Part shown: one piece after another, positions 1 through 7,477 of the stretch | How positions within the stretch are numbered: the stretch's first letter is position 1 | Layout of the letters: each line of letters starts with the position of its first letter | Origin: Extibacter muris | Lineage (GTDB): Bacteria > Bacillota > Clostridia > Lachnospirales > Lachnospiraceae | Length of the DNA: 64,000 nucleotides | Direction of reading: 5' to 3' | Assembly (NCBI RefSeq): GCF_004345005.1 | Contig: NZ_SMMX01000003.1 | Span: 248,001 to 312,000, forward strand | Translations under genes and position numbers: made by a program | The notes under the pieces: model-generated | Databases searched by the model: none | What the model saw: the letters and a program-made list of their open reading frames with translations, nothing else | What the model was told of the DNA's origin: nothing

Positions 1-294
1 GGAGAGCTGAGCCGCGAGTATGCGGATAAAGGGGTGCAGGTTGTGGGCATTGTCAGCGATGTGGGGGAGGCGAAAAATGAGAAGGCAGAAGAGATTGTGT
101 CCACTACGAAGGCAGATTATACGCATATTGTCGCATCGCAGGATCTGATGTCCGGGATACTTGGCTCAGTAAATGTCGTACCGACTACCATCTTTGTCGA
201 TAAAGAGGGAAAACAGGTCGGAGATGTGTACTCCGGCGCCCGCGACAAAGCAGAATGGGCAGGCATCATTGACAAGCTGCTTGGTGAGATATAG
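1..294 (+). CDS. Thioredoxin-like (TlpA/redoxin) protein, 5' end outside window
   Basis: The frame is open from base 1 and ends at TAG 292-294, so only the last 97 residues are visible. They show the second half of a thioredoxin fold: a beta strand (VVGIVSD), a helix, then the cis-proline segment VVPTTIFVDKEGK, which is typical of TlpA/ResA-type thiol-disulfide proteins. The CXXC active site would lie upstream and cannot be checked. It is the first visible gene of a redox operon: the next start codon is 2 nt after its stop, followed by a CXXC peptide and a polyferredoxin. A role in extracytoplasmic thiol redox is inferred. Confidence 0.8.
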   Translation, partial: GELSREYADKGVQVVGIVSDVGEAKNEKAEEIVSTTKADYTHIVASQDLMSGILGSVNVVPTTIFVDKEGKQVGDVYSGARDKAEWAGIIDKLLGEI

Positions 295-296
295 TC

Positions 297-443
297 ATGG
301 GCAGCAGGAAAGTAAGATGGATCCGGTGTGCACTTTTTCTGTCGGCCGCAGTGTCCATCTATATCGGGTTTGCACGCGGCGAGGCAGTGACCGTGCTGAC
401 AAAAGCTGTAAATATTTGTTTGGAGTGTATAGGAATTGGCTAA
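297..443 (+). CDS. CD1871A-type small CXXC-motif membrane protein
   Basis: This is a 48-residue ORF. It has a basic start (MGSRKVRWIR), one hydrophobic segment (about residues 11-26) and a C-terminal part ending NICLECIGIG with a single CLEC (CXXC) motif. Layout and tail match the small CD1871A family of CXXC proteins, recognised from memory of the family. It starts 2 nt after the redoxin stop and ends just before the polyferredoxin start, so it is probably co-translated with them. The CXXC could exchange electrons or disulfides with the neighbouring redox proteins. That function is inference; the family has no established activity I can name. Confidence 0.75.
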   Translation: MGSRKVRWIRCALFLSAAVSIYIGFARGEAVTVLTKAVNICLECIGIG

Positions 444-444
444 G

Positions 445-1320
445 ATGATAAAAGCGATAACAAACCGGATGAGGCTGTGGGTACAGATTGCCTTTACAGC
501 GGTAACCAACGGTTACCTGTTCGGATTCCTCACCGGGAAGATATATACAGGCCCCACCAAAGCAGCATGTGTGCCGGGGCTTAACTGCTATTCCTGTCCG
601 GGGGCGCTCGGGTCGTGCCCGATAGGTTCTCTTCAGGCAGTGCTTGGGAGCAGAGATTATAAGTTTTCCTTCTATGTTGTCGGGTTCCTTATATTTTTTG
701 GCTCATTTTTTGGCAGGTTCATATGCGGCTGGCTCTGTCCGTTCGGGCTGATCCAGGATCTGCTGTACAAGATACCGTTTTTCAGGAAAAGAAAGAATCT
801 TCCTGGCCATAAGGTGCTCAAATGGCTGAAATATGTCATACTCGTCCTGTTCGTCCTATTGCTTCCGTTGCTTGTGGTTGATATCATCGGACAGGGAAGC
901 CCGTGGTTCTGCCAGTACATATGTCCAAGCGGTACTTTGACCGCCGGCATTCCGCTTGTGCTGCTCAATGAATCACTTCAGAATGCAGTGGGCGGCCTGT
1001 TTATATGGAAGGTAACATTACTGGCAGCCATAATCATACTGTCATTATGGGTGTACCGTCCTTTCTGCAAGTATCTCTGCCCCCTCGGAGCGGTCTACAG
1101 TTTCTTTAACCCGGTCGCGCTGTACCGATACCGGATAGAAGAAAACGACTGTATCAAGTGCGGCAAGTGCCACAAGACGTGCAGGATGGATATCAAGGTG
1201 TGGGAGCAGCCCAACAGCCTGGAATGTATCCGCTGCGGGGACTGCGTTAAGGCGTGTCCGACGAACGCCATCAAGAAAGGGAAAGGAAGCAGCAATGAAA
1301 AGACACATGAAAAGAATTAG
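445..1320 (+). CDS. Membrane polyferredoxin, 4Fe-4S binding (NapH/NosR/CcoG-like)
   Basis: A 291-residue integral membrane protein carrying repeated cysteine clusters: CYSCPGALGSCPIGS (about 45-60), CGWLCPFG (about 95), CQYICPSG, CKYLCPLG, then two classical 4Fe-4S motifs, CIKCGKCHKTCRMD and CIRCGDCVKACP, at the C-terminus. Hydrophobic helices separate the clusters. Such proteins pass electrons across or along the membrane, as NapH, NosR and CcoG do. I chose ATG 445 because an AGGA lies about 10 nt upstream; a TTG at 436 in the same frame would sit directly on that sequence. The 3' end overlaps the start of the next small gene by 26 nt. Confidence 0.85.
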   Translation: MIKAITNRMRLWVQIAFTAVTNGYLFGFLTGKIYTGPTKAACVPGLNCYSCPGALGSCPIGSLQAVLGSRDYKFSFYVVGFLIFFGSFFGRFICGWLCPFGLIQDLLYKIPFFRKRKNLPGHKVLKWLKYVILVLFVLLLPLLVVDIIGQGSPWFCQYICPSGTLTAGIPLVLLNESLQNAVGGLFIWKVTLLAAIIILSLWVYRPFCKYLCPLGAVYSFFNPVALYRYRIEENDCIKCGKCHKTCRMDIKVWEQPNSLECIRCGDCVKACPTNAIKKGKGSSNEKTHEKN

Positions 1321-1507
1321 CTTCATACTGCTTGGTGCTGCGCTCGGATTTGCTTACTATGTATTCATCGGATGCAGCAGCGGGGGATGAGCCATCACTG
1401 CAAGCCCCGTCGGGGCTGTCGTTATGGGAACGATGATTGGGATAGTGCTCGCGTATGGTTTTGGCGACACAAAGGATGAGGATGAGAATAAAAGGAGTGG
1501 GAAATAA
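1295..1507 (+). CDS. Candidate selenoprotein: small DUF6132-like membrane protein with in-frame UGA
   Basis: From ATG 1295 the frame reads a basic start, a hydrophobic helix ending YYVFIGCSSGG, then TGA (1388-1390), then AITASPVGAVVMGTMIG, a second hydrophobic helix, and a charged tail ending TAA 1505-1507. Without the TGA it is one coherent 71-codon two-helix protein. Small DUF6132-type proteins carry GC-x-SG-x-C-x-IT-S-x-P, and the TGA falls exactly where the second Cys is expected (family recalled, not searched). A 6-bp hairpin with a G-first loop follows at SECIS distance. The next gene's Shine-Dalgarno lies inside the post-TGA part and its start is 1 nt after the TAA. Alternative: a 31-residue truncated peptide from a nonsense mutation. 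Confidence 0.65.
1403..1417 (+). promoter_or_regulatory. Putative bacterial SECIS hairpin downstream of in-frame TGA
   Basis: AGCCCC (1403-1408), loop GTC, GGGGCT (1412-1417) forms a perfect 6-bp stem. The loop starts with G and lies 18 nt after the TGA codon at 1388-1390. Known bacterial SECIS elements have a G at the start of a small apical loop roughly 16-37 nt after UGA, so both spacing and loop fit. It lies inside coding sequence, as bacterial SECIS elements do. GC-rich hairpins can also arise by chance. Confidence 0.55.
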
Positions 1508-1508
1508 G

Positions 1509-1931
1509 ATGACAGGCGAATTTGCAATTGCTGTGCATGGCCTCGTATATCTGCATCATAAGGATACGGTGCTTTCCAGCGAAGAGCTGGCTGCAAATAT
1601 CTGCACGAATCCGGCGCGGGTGAGGAAGGTCATGGCTAAGCTGAAGAAAAAGAATCTCGTGGAGACGAAAGAGGGGATCAAAGGCGGCTATCATATGGCG
1701 GCTGATGCACGAGATGTAACCTTACGGCATATATGCGACGCGCTGGAGGACGATATCGTGAAGGCATCCTGGAAATCAGGAAACTTTGATATTGGCTGCA
1801 TGATAGCGTCCGGTATGGCAGGGATGATGGACAGTATATACGGAGAGATGAATGAACGATGTAAAAAATATCTTGAGACGATTACGATAGCCGATGTAGA
1901 GAAAAAAGTAACCGGGTGTCCGAAAAAATAG
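1509..1931 (+). CDS. Rrf2 family transcriptional regulator
   Basis: A 140-residue protein with the Rrf2 winged-helix plan: FAIAVHGLVYLH at the start, a helix-turn-helix around SSEELAANICTNPARVRKVMAKL (residues about 22-45), the wing LVETKEGIKGGYHMA, and a C-terminal helix. Cysteines occur in DIGC, NERCKK and at the end (VTGCPKK); whether they bind an Fe-S cluster is unknown. The start ATG 1509 has AGGAG about 11 nt upstream, inside the preceding small gene, so it belongs to the redox operon. It probably senses redox or metal state and may control this operon; that is inference. Confidence 0.85.
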   Translation: MTGEFAIAVHGLVYLHHKDTVLSSEELAANICTNPARVRKVMAKLKKKNLVETKEGIKGGYHMAADARDVTLRHICDALEDDIVKASWKSGNFDIGCMIASGMAGMMDSIYGEMNERCKKYLETITIADVEKKVTGCPKK

Positions 1932-1934
1932 GAG

Positions 1935-2531
1935 TTTAGGTAATGTAGACGCCGCTGGGGAGGTATGGGGCAGATGCTGCGATGCGTCCGGGAACTGCGA
2001 CTATCACACAGATTCCTAAGTTTGTGGAATGTTCGCCGATAGCGGCTCTCACCCCACAAACCAAGGAATCTGGTGAGGATTCTTACGTCCCTTCCGCTTA
2101 GACCTTCGCATCTGCCCCATACCTCCCCAGCGGCTATCTACTTTACTGGCACGGGCGGGGGTGGCTGTGTGGCGCTGCCGTCTGATGGAAGTGCTTTGGT
2201 GGTGTCAGCATAGTGATAAAGGGCGAAGCAAGTTGGAAACCTGATATTTTATCATTCATCTCACGCTGCCAGCGGCCATCCGCTGGCCAGTAACGCCACA
2301 CAGCCGTCTTCGCCCTTGTTAAGTGAAGTAGATAGCGGGCGGGGAGCCGGGTGGGAGATGCGCAGGTGTAAGCGTAAGAGGCGGAGAATCCGTCCCGGAA
2401 TCCTTGATTTGCGGGAGAGGAGCTGCTATCAGCGACTCTGCCGCAAAGTTAGGAGGCCGTGGGCTAGTCGAAGCCTCGGACGCATCGGAGCAGATGCCAC
2501 CCGGCTCCCCGCCCGCAGCCACTTTACTAAA
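1935..2531. repeat. Composite inverted repeat, copy 1 (module A - centre - inverted module B)
   Basis: A 597-bp element filling the gap between two convergent genes. Module A (about 1935-2147) has its own terminal inverted repeats: CGCTGGGGAGGTATGGGGCA at 1952-1971 is repeated inverted near 2115-2135. Module B (about 2319-2531, on the minus strand) is related to A, sharing GATGCGTCCG, CGCCGATAGCGGCT and CCTTCCGCTT-like blocks. The centre contains GGCTGTGTGGCG (2163-2174) and its exact complement (2294-2305). The right end supplies the stop codon of the minus-strand GNAT gene. The reverse complement of this arrangement is present at 22261-22946. I saw no coding capacity that is not a shadow frame. 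Confidence 0.85.
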
Positions 2532-3039
2532 CCCCCAATTGACAGGCAAGTATGTAGTCATCCATCACAAACCCATTCCCGATATCCGCCACCTGTTCAT
2601 CCGTTATCTTAAATCCGAGATGGTCATAGACGGCAAGCGTGTTGGCATTGTGTTTATTACACGTGAGCCAGATTTTGGAGATGCCTCTGTCTCTACAGAG
2701 CTGCACAAGGTATCGGAACGCTTCCGAAGCCAAGTGCTGTCCACGGAATTCTTTTTTTATGTAGAGCTTGCTCAGAAACAGCGCGCCATCTTCTTCATGG
2801 ATGCCTGTATAGCCCGCCATCGTGTGGGAGCTATATATCTGGAAGTATTCATAACCGTTCTGGATCTGCTCTTTCAGCGCCGGAAAGGACTGGAACTTTT
2901 CAATCATATAGTCCACCTGCTCTTTCCCGATGATATCCGTAAAATGTTCGTGCCAGATCTCTTCTGCAAGCACGGCGATATCCAGTATCTCACTGTCCGA
3001 CCTGGCCGGGACAAATCTTGTCTGCTTCATCTTTCTCAC
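2527..3039 (-). CDS. GNAT family N-acetyltransferase
   Basis: A 170-residue protein with the GNAT core: a central strand (MAGYTGIHEEDGALFLSKLY), the acetyl-CoA loop KKEFRGQHLASEAFRYLV (R/Q-x-x-G-x-A type, about residues 100-115), and the C-terminal NANTLAVYDHLGFK. The substrate cannot be told; this subfamily acylates amino groups of small molecules or proteins. The gene is monocistronic, convergent with the Rrf2 gene, and its last codons abut the composite repeat, whose terminal bases provide the TAG stop. Confidence 0.88.
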   Translation of the reverse strand: MRKMKQTRFVPARSDSEILDIAVLAEEIWHEHFTDIIGKEQVDYMIEKFQSFPALKEQIQNGYEYFQIYSSHTMAGYTGIHEEDGALFLSKLYIKKEFRGQHLASEAFRYLVQLCRDRGISKIWLTCNKHNANTLAVYDHLGFKITDEQVADIGNGFVMDDYILACQLGV

Positions 3040-3198
3040 TCCTGTATATTTCTCTTTGTCAACTTTAAATCAATAGTATCCATGTGTTATTATAAGTGAT
3101 ATAATAAAAACGGACAATAATGAATTTCATTTTTATATGGCAGAAGCAATACCTGAATGGCTCTGCTATTAGTATGCGGCATGTTTGGGAGGACTTGT

Positions 3199-3903
3199 AT
3201 GAGCGGTTTTGTGACGTTGGATGGCGTACGGAAAGTTTATCATATGGGAGAGGTAGAGATCGTAGCGGCAGACGGGATCGACTTTCAGATAGAAAAGGGA
3301 GAGTTTGCGGTTGTGGTGGGACCGAGCGGCGCGGGAAAGACTACGGTGCTGAATATCCTTGGAGGGATGGATACCGCGACAGAAGGCATCGTAGAAGTGG
3401 ATGGAACATGTATTTCCCAATATAGCCAGAAGCAGCTTACGGCGTACAGACGGGATGATATCGGATTCGTGTTCCAGTTCTATAACCTTATACCGAACCT
3501 CACAGCTCTTGAAAATGTGGAGCTGGCCCTTCAGATATGCAGGGATCCGATGGATGCGGAGGAAGTGCTCGTTGACGTCGGGCTCGGTGAACGGCTGTCC
3601 AACTTTCCGGCACAGCTCTCGGGCGGAGAACAGCAGAGGGTCTCCATAGCGAGGGCGCTTGCCAAGAATCCGAAGCTGCTGTTATGTGATGAGCCGACCG
3701 GCGCGCTGGATTACAATACGGGCAAGTCGATACTTAAGCTATTGCAGGATACGTGCAGGGAGAAAGGGATGACGGTCATACTTATCACGCATAACCAGGC
3801 TATCACGCCGATGGCTGACCGTGTCATCAAGATAAAAAACGGAAGAGTGTCCAGGATGATTGAAAACGATAATCCTGTTTCGGTAGATTCTATAGAGTGG
3901 TAG
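3199..3903 (+). CDS. ABC transporter ATP-binding protein (MacB/LolD-like)
   Basis: 234 residues with Walker [10 protein letters not shown] (about 36-44), Q-loop [16 protein letters not shown], signature LSGGEQQR, Walker [13 protein letters not shown] and the switch His in ILITHN. The [14 protein letters not shown] region is typical of the MacB/LolD/FtsE group, whose partners are FtsX-fold permeases; such a permease gene follows 8 nt downstream. I chose ATG 3199 because GGGAGG lies 6-7 nt upstream; a longer frame from 3157 has no such site. It energises export, or mechanical work on envelope substrates, through the partner permease. Confidence 0.93.
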   Translation: MSGFVTLDGVRKVYHMGEVEIVAADGIDFQIEKGEFAVVVGPSGAGKTTVLNILGGMDTATEGIVEVDGTCISQYSQKQLTAYRRDDIGFVFQFYNLIPNLTALENVELALQICRDPMDAEEVLVDVGLGERLSNFPAQLSGGEQQRVSIARALAKNPKLLLCDEPTGALDYNTGKSILKLLQDTCREKGMTVILITHNQAITPMADRVIKIKNGRVSRMIENDNPVSVDSIEW

Positions 3904-3911
3904 GAGCTTAA

Positions 3912-6900
3912 ATGGGGACAAAGGCAACACGGAAAGATTTTTACATGGAAATACGCAGAAGCCTCGGGCGCTTTCTTTCTATCTTCTTTATCGTAGCGCT
4001 TGGAGTTGCATTCTTCTCAGGGATACGTTCTTCAGAGCCTGACATGCGGGCTACGGGGGACGCTTATTTTGATGGGGCGGATCTGATGGATATCAAGACG
4101 GCCAGTACGCTTGGAATCACTGCAGATGATATCCGTGCTATCAGAAAGGTGGACGGAGTGGAGAAGGCGGAAGGCGGCTACAGTGCCGACTTTCTCTGTC
4201 AGGGCGAGGATAGGGAGATAGCGGTACATGTCATGTCCATGCTGCCGTCTATGAACAAAGTGACAGTGACAGAAGGGCGTCTGCCAACGAAGCCCGGAGA
4301 ATGCCTGACCGATGATGAGATGCATTATAAAGTAGGGGATAAGATCGAGCTAAAGTCCGGTGACGACAAGAAAGTCACGGATACGCTTACGACGGATACG
4401 CTGACCGTGGTCGGCACGGGTAACACGCCGTGTTATATTTCATTCAGCAGGGGGAATACGACAATCGGGACAGGATCCTTAAGCGGCTTTTTTGTCGTGA
4501 CGGATTCCACATTTGACATGGATGTGTATACGGAGGCTTATGTCCAGGCAGAGGGAGCGATGGAGCTGACTGCTTATACGGATGCGTATGAGGACAGGAT
4601 AAAAGAGATACAGGACAATATAGAGGGTATCACCGGGGAAAGAGGACAAATCCGTAAGCAGGAATTGATTACAGATGCAAATGAGGAGCTGGACAAGGCA
4701 AAGATAGAGCTGGATGACGGAAAAAAAGAGGCTGAGGAAGAGCTTGCAGAGGCAGAGCAGACGCTCAAAGATGGGGAAGTGAAGCTGGCAGATGCAAGAG
4801 AACAGATTACCGGCGGGCGCACACAGCTGGAGAAAGCCAGATCAACTTTAAGCTCAAAGCAGAAAGAACTGGACAATGCCAAGGCAGAATATGAATCCGG
4901 CAGAAAGCAGCTGGATGACGGGAAAGCAGCCTATGAACAGGGGATGGCGGACTTTGGTGCGCAGAAGGCGGCGTTTGATAAGCAGAAGGCAGACGCTGTG
5001 GAGAAGTTCGCACAGCAGAAGGAACAGCTTGACCAGTTAAACTACTTATGTAATCTTATGGCGGCGGATGTTGCTCAGAAAGAGGCGGAGCTTTCCGCAC
5101 TGGAAGATACTATAAACGTGTTGAATCAACAGATCAGCGGGATGGATCCCGCGGATCCGCAGTTGCCGGATGTACAGGACCAGCTTCAGAAGGCGGAGGC
5201 TGACCGGGACGATTTGAGAGATAAAATACTTCCGGTTGCGCGTGCACAACTACAAAGTAACCAGGCCCGCTATGATCAGTCTAAAAAGGCTTACGACGCT
5301 GCCAAAGCTGAAGCAGACAGCAGACTTGCCGCCGGCCAGCAGGAACTCGATGACGGGGCGGCACAGCTGGCTGCCAATAAGGCGGAGATGGATGCTAGCG
5401 AGGCAAAGCTCGCTGCCGCCTGGAATCAGATACAGGACGGCCAGACACAGATAGACAGCGGATGGGCCGAGTTTGAGAAGCAGGAAGACACGCTCCACAA
5501 GGCCGAGGCGGAGATCGCGGACAGTGAGACGGAGCTTGCAGACGGCAGGAAGGAATATGAGGAGGCGAAGGCCGAGGCCCAGCAGAAGATTGCAGACGGG
5601 GAACAGAAGATTGCGGATGCCGAAGAGAAGATAGGGAAGATCAAGAACCCGAAGTGGTATGTGTACGACCGGAGTACGCTGGCGGAATATACGGGATACG
5701 GTGACAACGCGGACCGTATGCGGGCTATCGGAAAAGTATTTCCGGTATTGTTTTTCCTTGTTGCGGCGCTTATCAGCCTTACGAGCATGACACGTATGGT
5801 AGAGGAGCAGCGCACGGAGATTGGAACGATGAAAGCGCTCGGCTATCATAAGCTGACCATCGCGTCCAAATATCTTGGCTATGCGCTGCTCGCCACACTC
5901 GGAGGGAGCATCTTCGGTGTGCTGTTCGGTGAGAAGGTGCTGCCTTACATCATAATCTATGCCTACGGAATCATGTACCATCATATACCTGACATCCTTA
6001 CGCCGTACAACCTGACCTATGCCGCGGCGGCTACGCTGGCGGCGCTCGCCTGCACGATGGGCGCCACGCTTGCCGCCTGCTATAAGGAATTGGCGGCACA
6101 GCCGGCGGTACTTATGAGGCCCCCCGCGCCGAAGAATGGGAAACGGGTATTTCTGGAACGGGTGACCTTCATATGGAAACGGCTGAGCTTCACATGGAAG
6201 TCTACGGTGCGGAACCTGATGCGGTATAAGAAGCGGTTTTTCATGACAGTATTCGGTATCGGAGGGTGCATGGCCCTTATGCTCGTCGGCTTCGGTATCA
6301 AAGATTCCGTATTTGCCATATCAGAGCTGCAGTACAGCCAGATACAGGTGTATGACGGGATGGCCTATCTCGAAGAGGATATATCAGAGGAAAGGCAGCA
6401 GGATACGGCGGACTTTATGAAGCATGCCTCTGATGTGGAACAGTACACGGAAGTAAATATGCGGAATGTAACGCTCTTAAATGGCGGCAGGGAACGGGAC
6501 ACATATGAATGTGTACCGAAGTCAGTAAAAGACATATCCAGCTTCATCAATTTCAGAGACCGCAGAAGTCATGACAAATATAAGCTTACTGACAAGGGTG
6601 CAATCATCAGCGAGAAGACTGCCAAGCTTCTGGACGTCAAAGCGGGTGATACGATTTATATCAAGGATGAAGAGGAAGGCAACCGTCCGGTGAAGGTCGC
6701 ATCTATCTGTGAGAACTACATGGGACACTATATTTATCTCACGCCCGGGCTGTACGAGGAGGTATATGGTGAAAAGGCGGAGTATAACTGTTATTTCTTC
6801 AAGGCAGAGGACTCTTCCCGGAGCGCCCTTGAGAAGACAGGGCAGAAGATACTCAAGCAGGACGGCGTGCTGAGCATCAGCTATCTGCGTGACATACAGA

Positions 6901-7328
6901 AGCAGCTGGACGATATGCTCAGGAGCCTGAACCTTGTTATCATCGTATTGATCGTCTCGGCAGGGATGCTCGCCTTTGTCGTTCTTTATAACCTGAATAA
7001 CATCAATATAACGGAGAGGCAGAGAGAGCTTGCCACAATCAAGGTACTTGGCTTCTATGATCCTGAGGTGGCGGCTTATGTATACCGGGAGAATGTCATA
7101 CTGACATTTATCGGCGCCGGTGCCGGCATGATCATGGGAAGGCTGCTCCATCTTTTTATTATCAGGACGGTAGAAGTAGACGCGGCGATGTTCGGTAGAA
7201 ACATCAATTTTCCAAGCTACATCTATAGCCTTCTGTTTACGGTAGCCTTTTCCGCGTTTGTCAACTGGGTCATGTATTTTAAACTCAAGAGGATTGATAT
7301 GGTGGAGTCGTTAAAGAGCATAGAATAA
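3912..7328 (+). CDS. FtsX-type ABC permease with large extracytoplasmic coiled coil
   Basis: A 1138-residue permease. It begins with a cytoplasmic stub and one membrane helix (FLSIFFIVALGVAFFSG, about 20-36), followed by a large outer domain. Residues about 225-560 are long heptad-rich coiled coil full of Lys/Glu/Gln/Ala and repeats of the type AKAELDDGKK. A three-helix FtsX domain follows (about 610-730, with TSMTRMVEEQRTEIGTMKALGY), then a second outer domain and a final FtsX domain (about 1005-1138, with ITERQRELATIKVLGFY). This matches large Gram-positive FtsX/MacB permeases in which one polypeptide carries both halves. The substrate is unknown; the coiled coil suggests reach across the wall. 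Confidence 0.9.
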   Translation: MGTKATRKDFYMEIRRSLGRFLSIFFIVALGVAFFSGIRSSEPDMRATGDAYFDGADLMDIKTASTLGITADDIRAIRKVDGVEKAEGGYSADFLCQGEDREIAVHVMSMLPSMNKVTVTEGRLPTKPGECLTDDEMHYKVGDKIELKSGDDKKVTDTLTTDTLTVVGTGNTPCYISFSRGNTTIGTGSLSGFFVVTDSTFDMDVYTEAYVQAEGAMELTAYTDAYEDRIKEIQDNIEGITGERGQIRKQELITDANEELDKAKIELDDGKKEAEEELAEAEQTLKDGEVKLADAREQITGGRTQLEKARSTLSSKQKELDNAKAEYESGRKQLDDGKAAYEQGMADFGAQKAAFDKQKADAVEKFAQQKEQLDQLNYLCNLMAADVAQKEAELSALEDTINVLNQQISGMDPADPQLPDVQDQLQKAEADRDDLRDKILPVARAQLQSNQARYDQSKKAYDAAKAEADSRLAAGQQELDDGAAQLAANKAEMDASEAKLAAAWNQIQDGQTQIDSGWAEFEKQEDTLHKAEAEIADSETELADGRKEYEEAKAEAQQKIADGEQKIADAEEKIGKIKNPKWYVYDRSTLAEYTGYGDNADRMRAIGKVFPVLFFLVAALISLTSMTRMVEEQRTEIGTMKALGYHKLTIASKYLGYALLATLGGSIFGVLFGEKVLPYIIIYAYGIMYHHIPDILTPYNLTYAAAATLAALACTMGATLAACYKELAAQPAVLMRPPAPKNGKRVFLERVTFIWKRLSFTWKSTVRNLMRYKKRFFMTVFGIGGCMALMLVGFGIKDSVFAISELQYSQIQVYDGMAYLEEDISEERQQDTADFMKHASDVEQYTEVNMRNVTLLNGGRERDTYECVPKSVKDISSFINFRDRRSHDKYKLTDKGAIISEKTAKLLDVKAGDTIYIKDEEEGNRPVKVASICENYMGHYIYLTPGLYEEVYGEKAEYNCYFFKAEDSSRSALEKTGQKILKQDGVLSISYLRDIQKQLDDMLRSLNLVIIVLIVSAGMLAFVVLYNLNNINITERQRELATIKVLGFYDPEVAAYVYRENVILTFIGAGAGMIMGRLLHLFIIRTVEVDAAMFGRNINFPSYIYSLLFTVAFSAFVNWVMYFKLKRIDMVESLKSIE

Positions 7329-7345
7329 TGAAAATGGCACGATTG

Positions 7346-7372
7346 TTAGCACTCTTTCAAAAAGAGTGCTAA
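7346..7372 (+). promoter_or_regulatory. CIRCE element (HrcA operator) upstream of htpG
   Basis: TTAGCACTC (7346-7354), nine bases, GAGTGCTAA (7364-7372). This is an exact match to the canonical CIRCE inverted repeat bound by the heat-shock repressor HrcA. It lies just upstream of the -35 box of the htpG promoter. Confidence 0.96.
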
Positions 7373-7379
7373 TTTTCTA

Positions 7380-7408
7380 TTGACTTTTAAAAAACACCGT
7401 ATTATTAT
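7380..7408 (+). promoter_or_regulatory. Sigma-A type promoter for htpG
   Basis: TTGACT (7380-7385), a 17-nt spacer, TATTAT (7403-7408). Transcription would start near 7415, about 60 nt before the htpG start codon. The CIRCE element ends 7 nt upstream of the -35 box, placed to block polymerase. Confidence 0.85.
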
Positions 7409-7477
7409 TACTGTTAGACAGAAAAAAATGGCGATTTCAGCCGGAACATTTAATATTAGAACATAGGAGTGATATAT

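Noticed and set aside
2404-3099. 231-codon plus-strand ORF across the repeat and the GNAT gene
   Set aside because: It is antisense to a clear GNAT domain and runs into the repeat; no recognisable protein features.
5250-5984. 244-codon minus-strand ORF inside the ABC permease
   Set aside because: Mirror of the repetitive coiled-coil codons; no independent signals.
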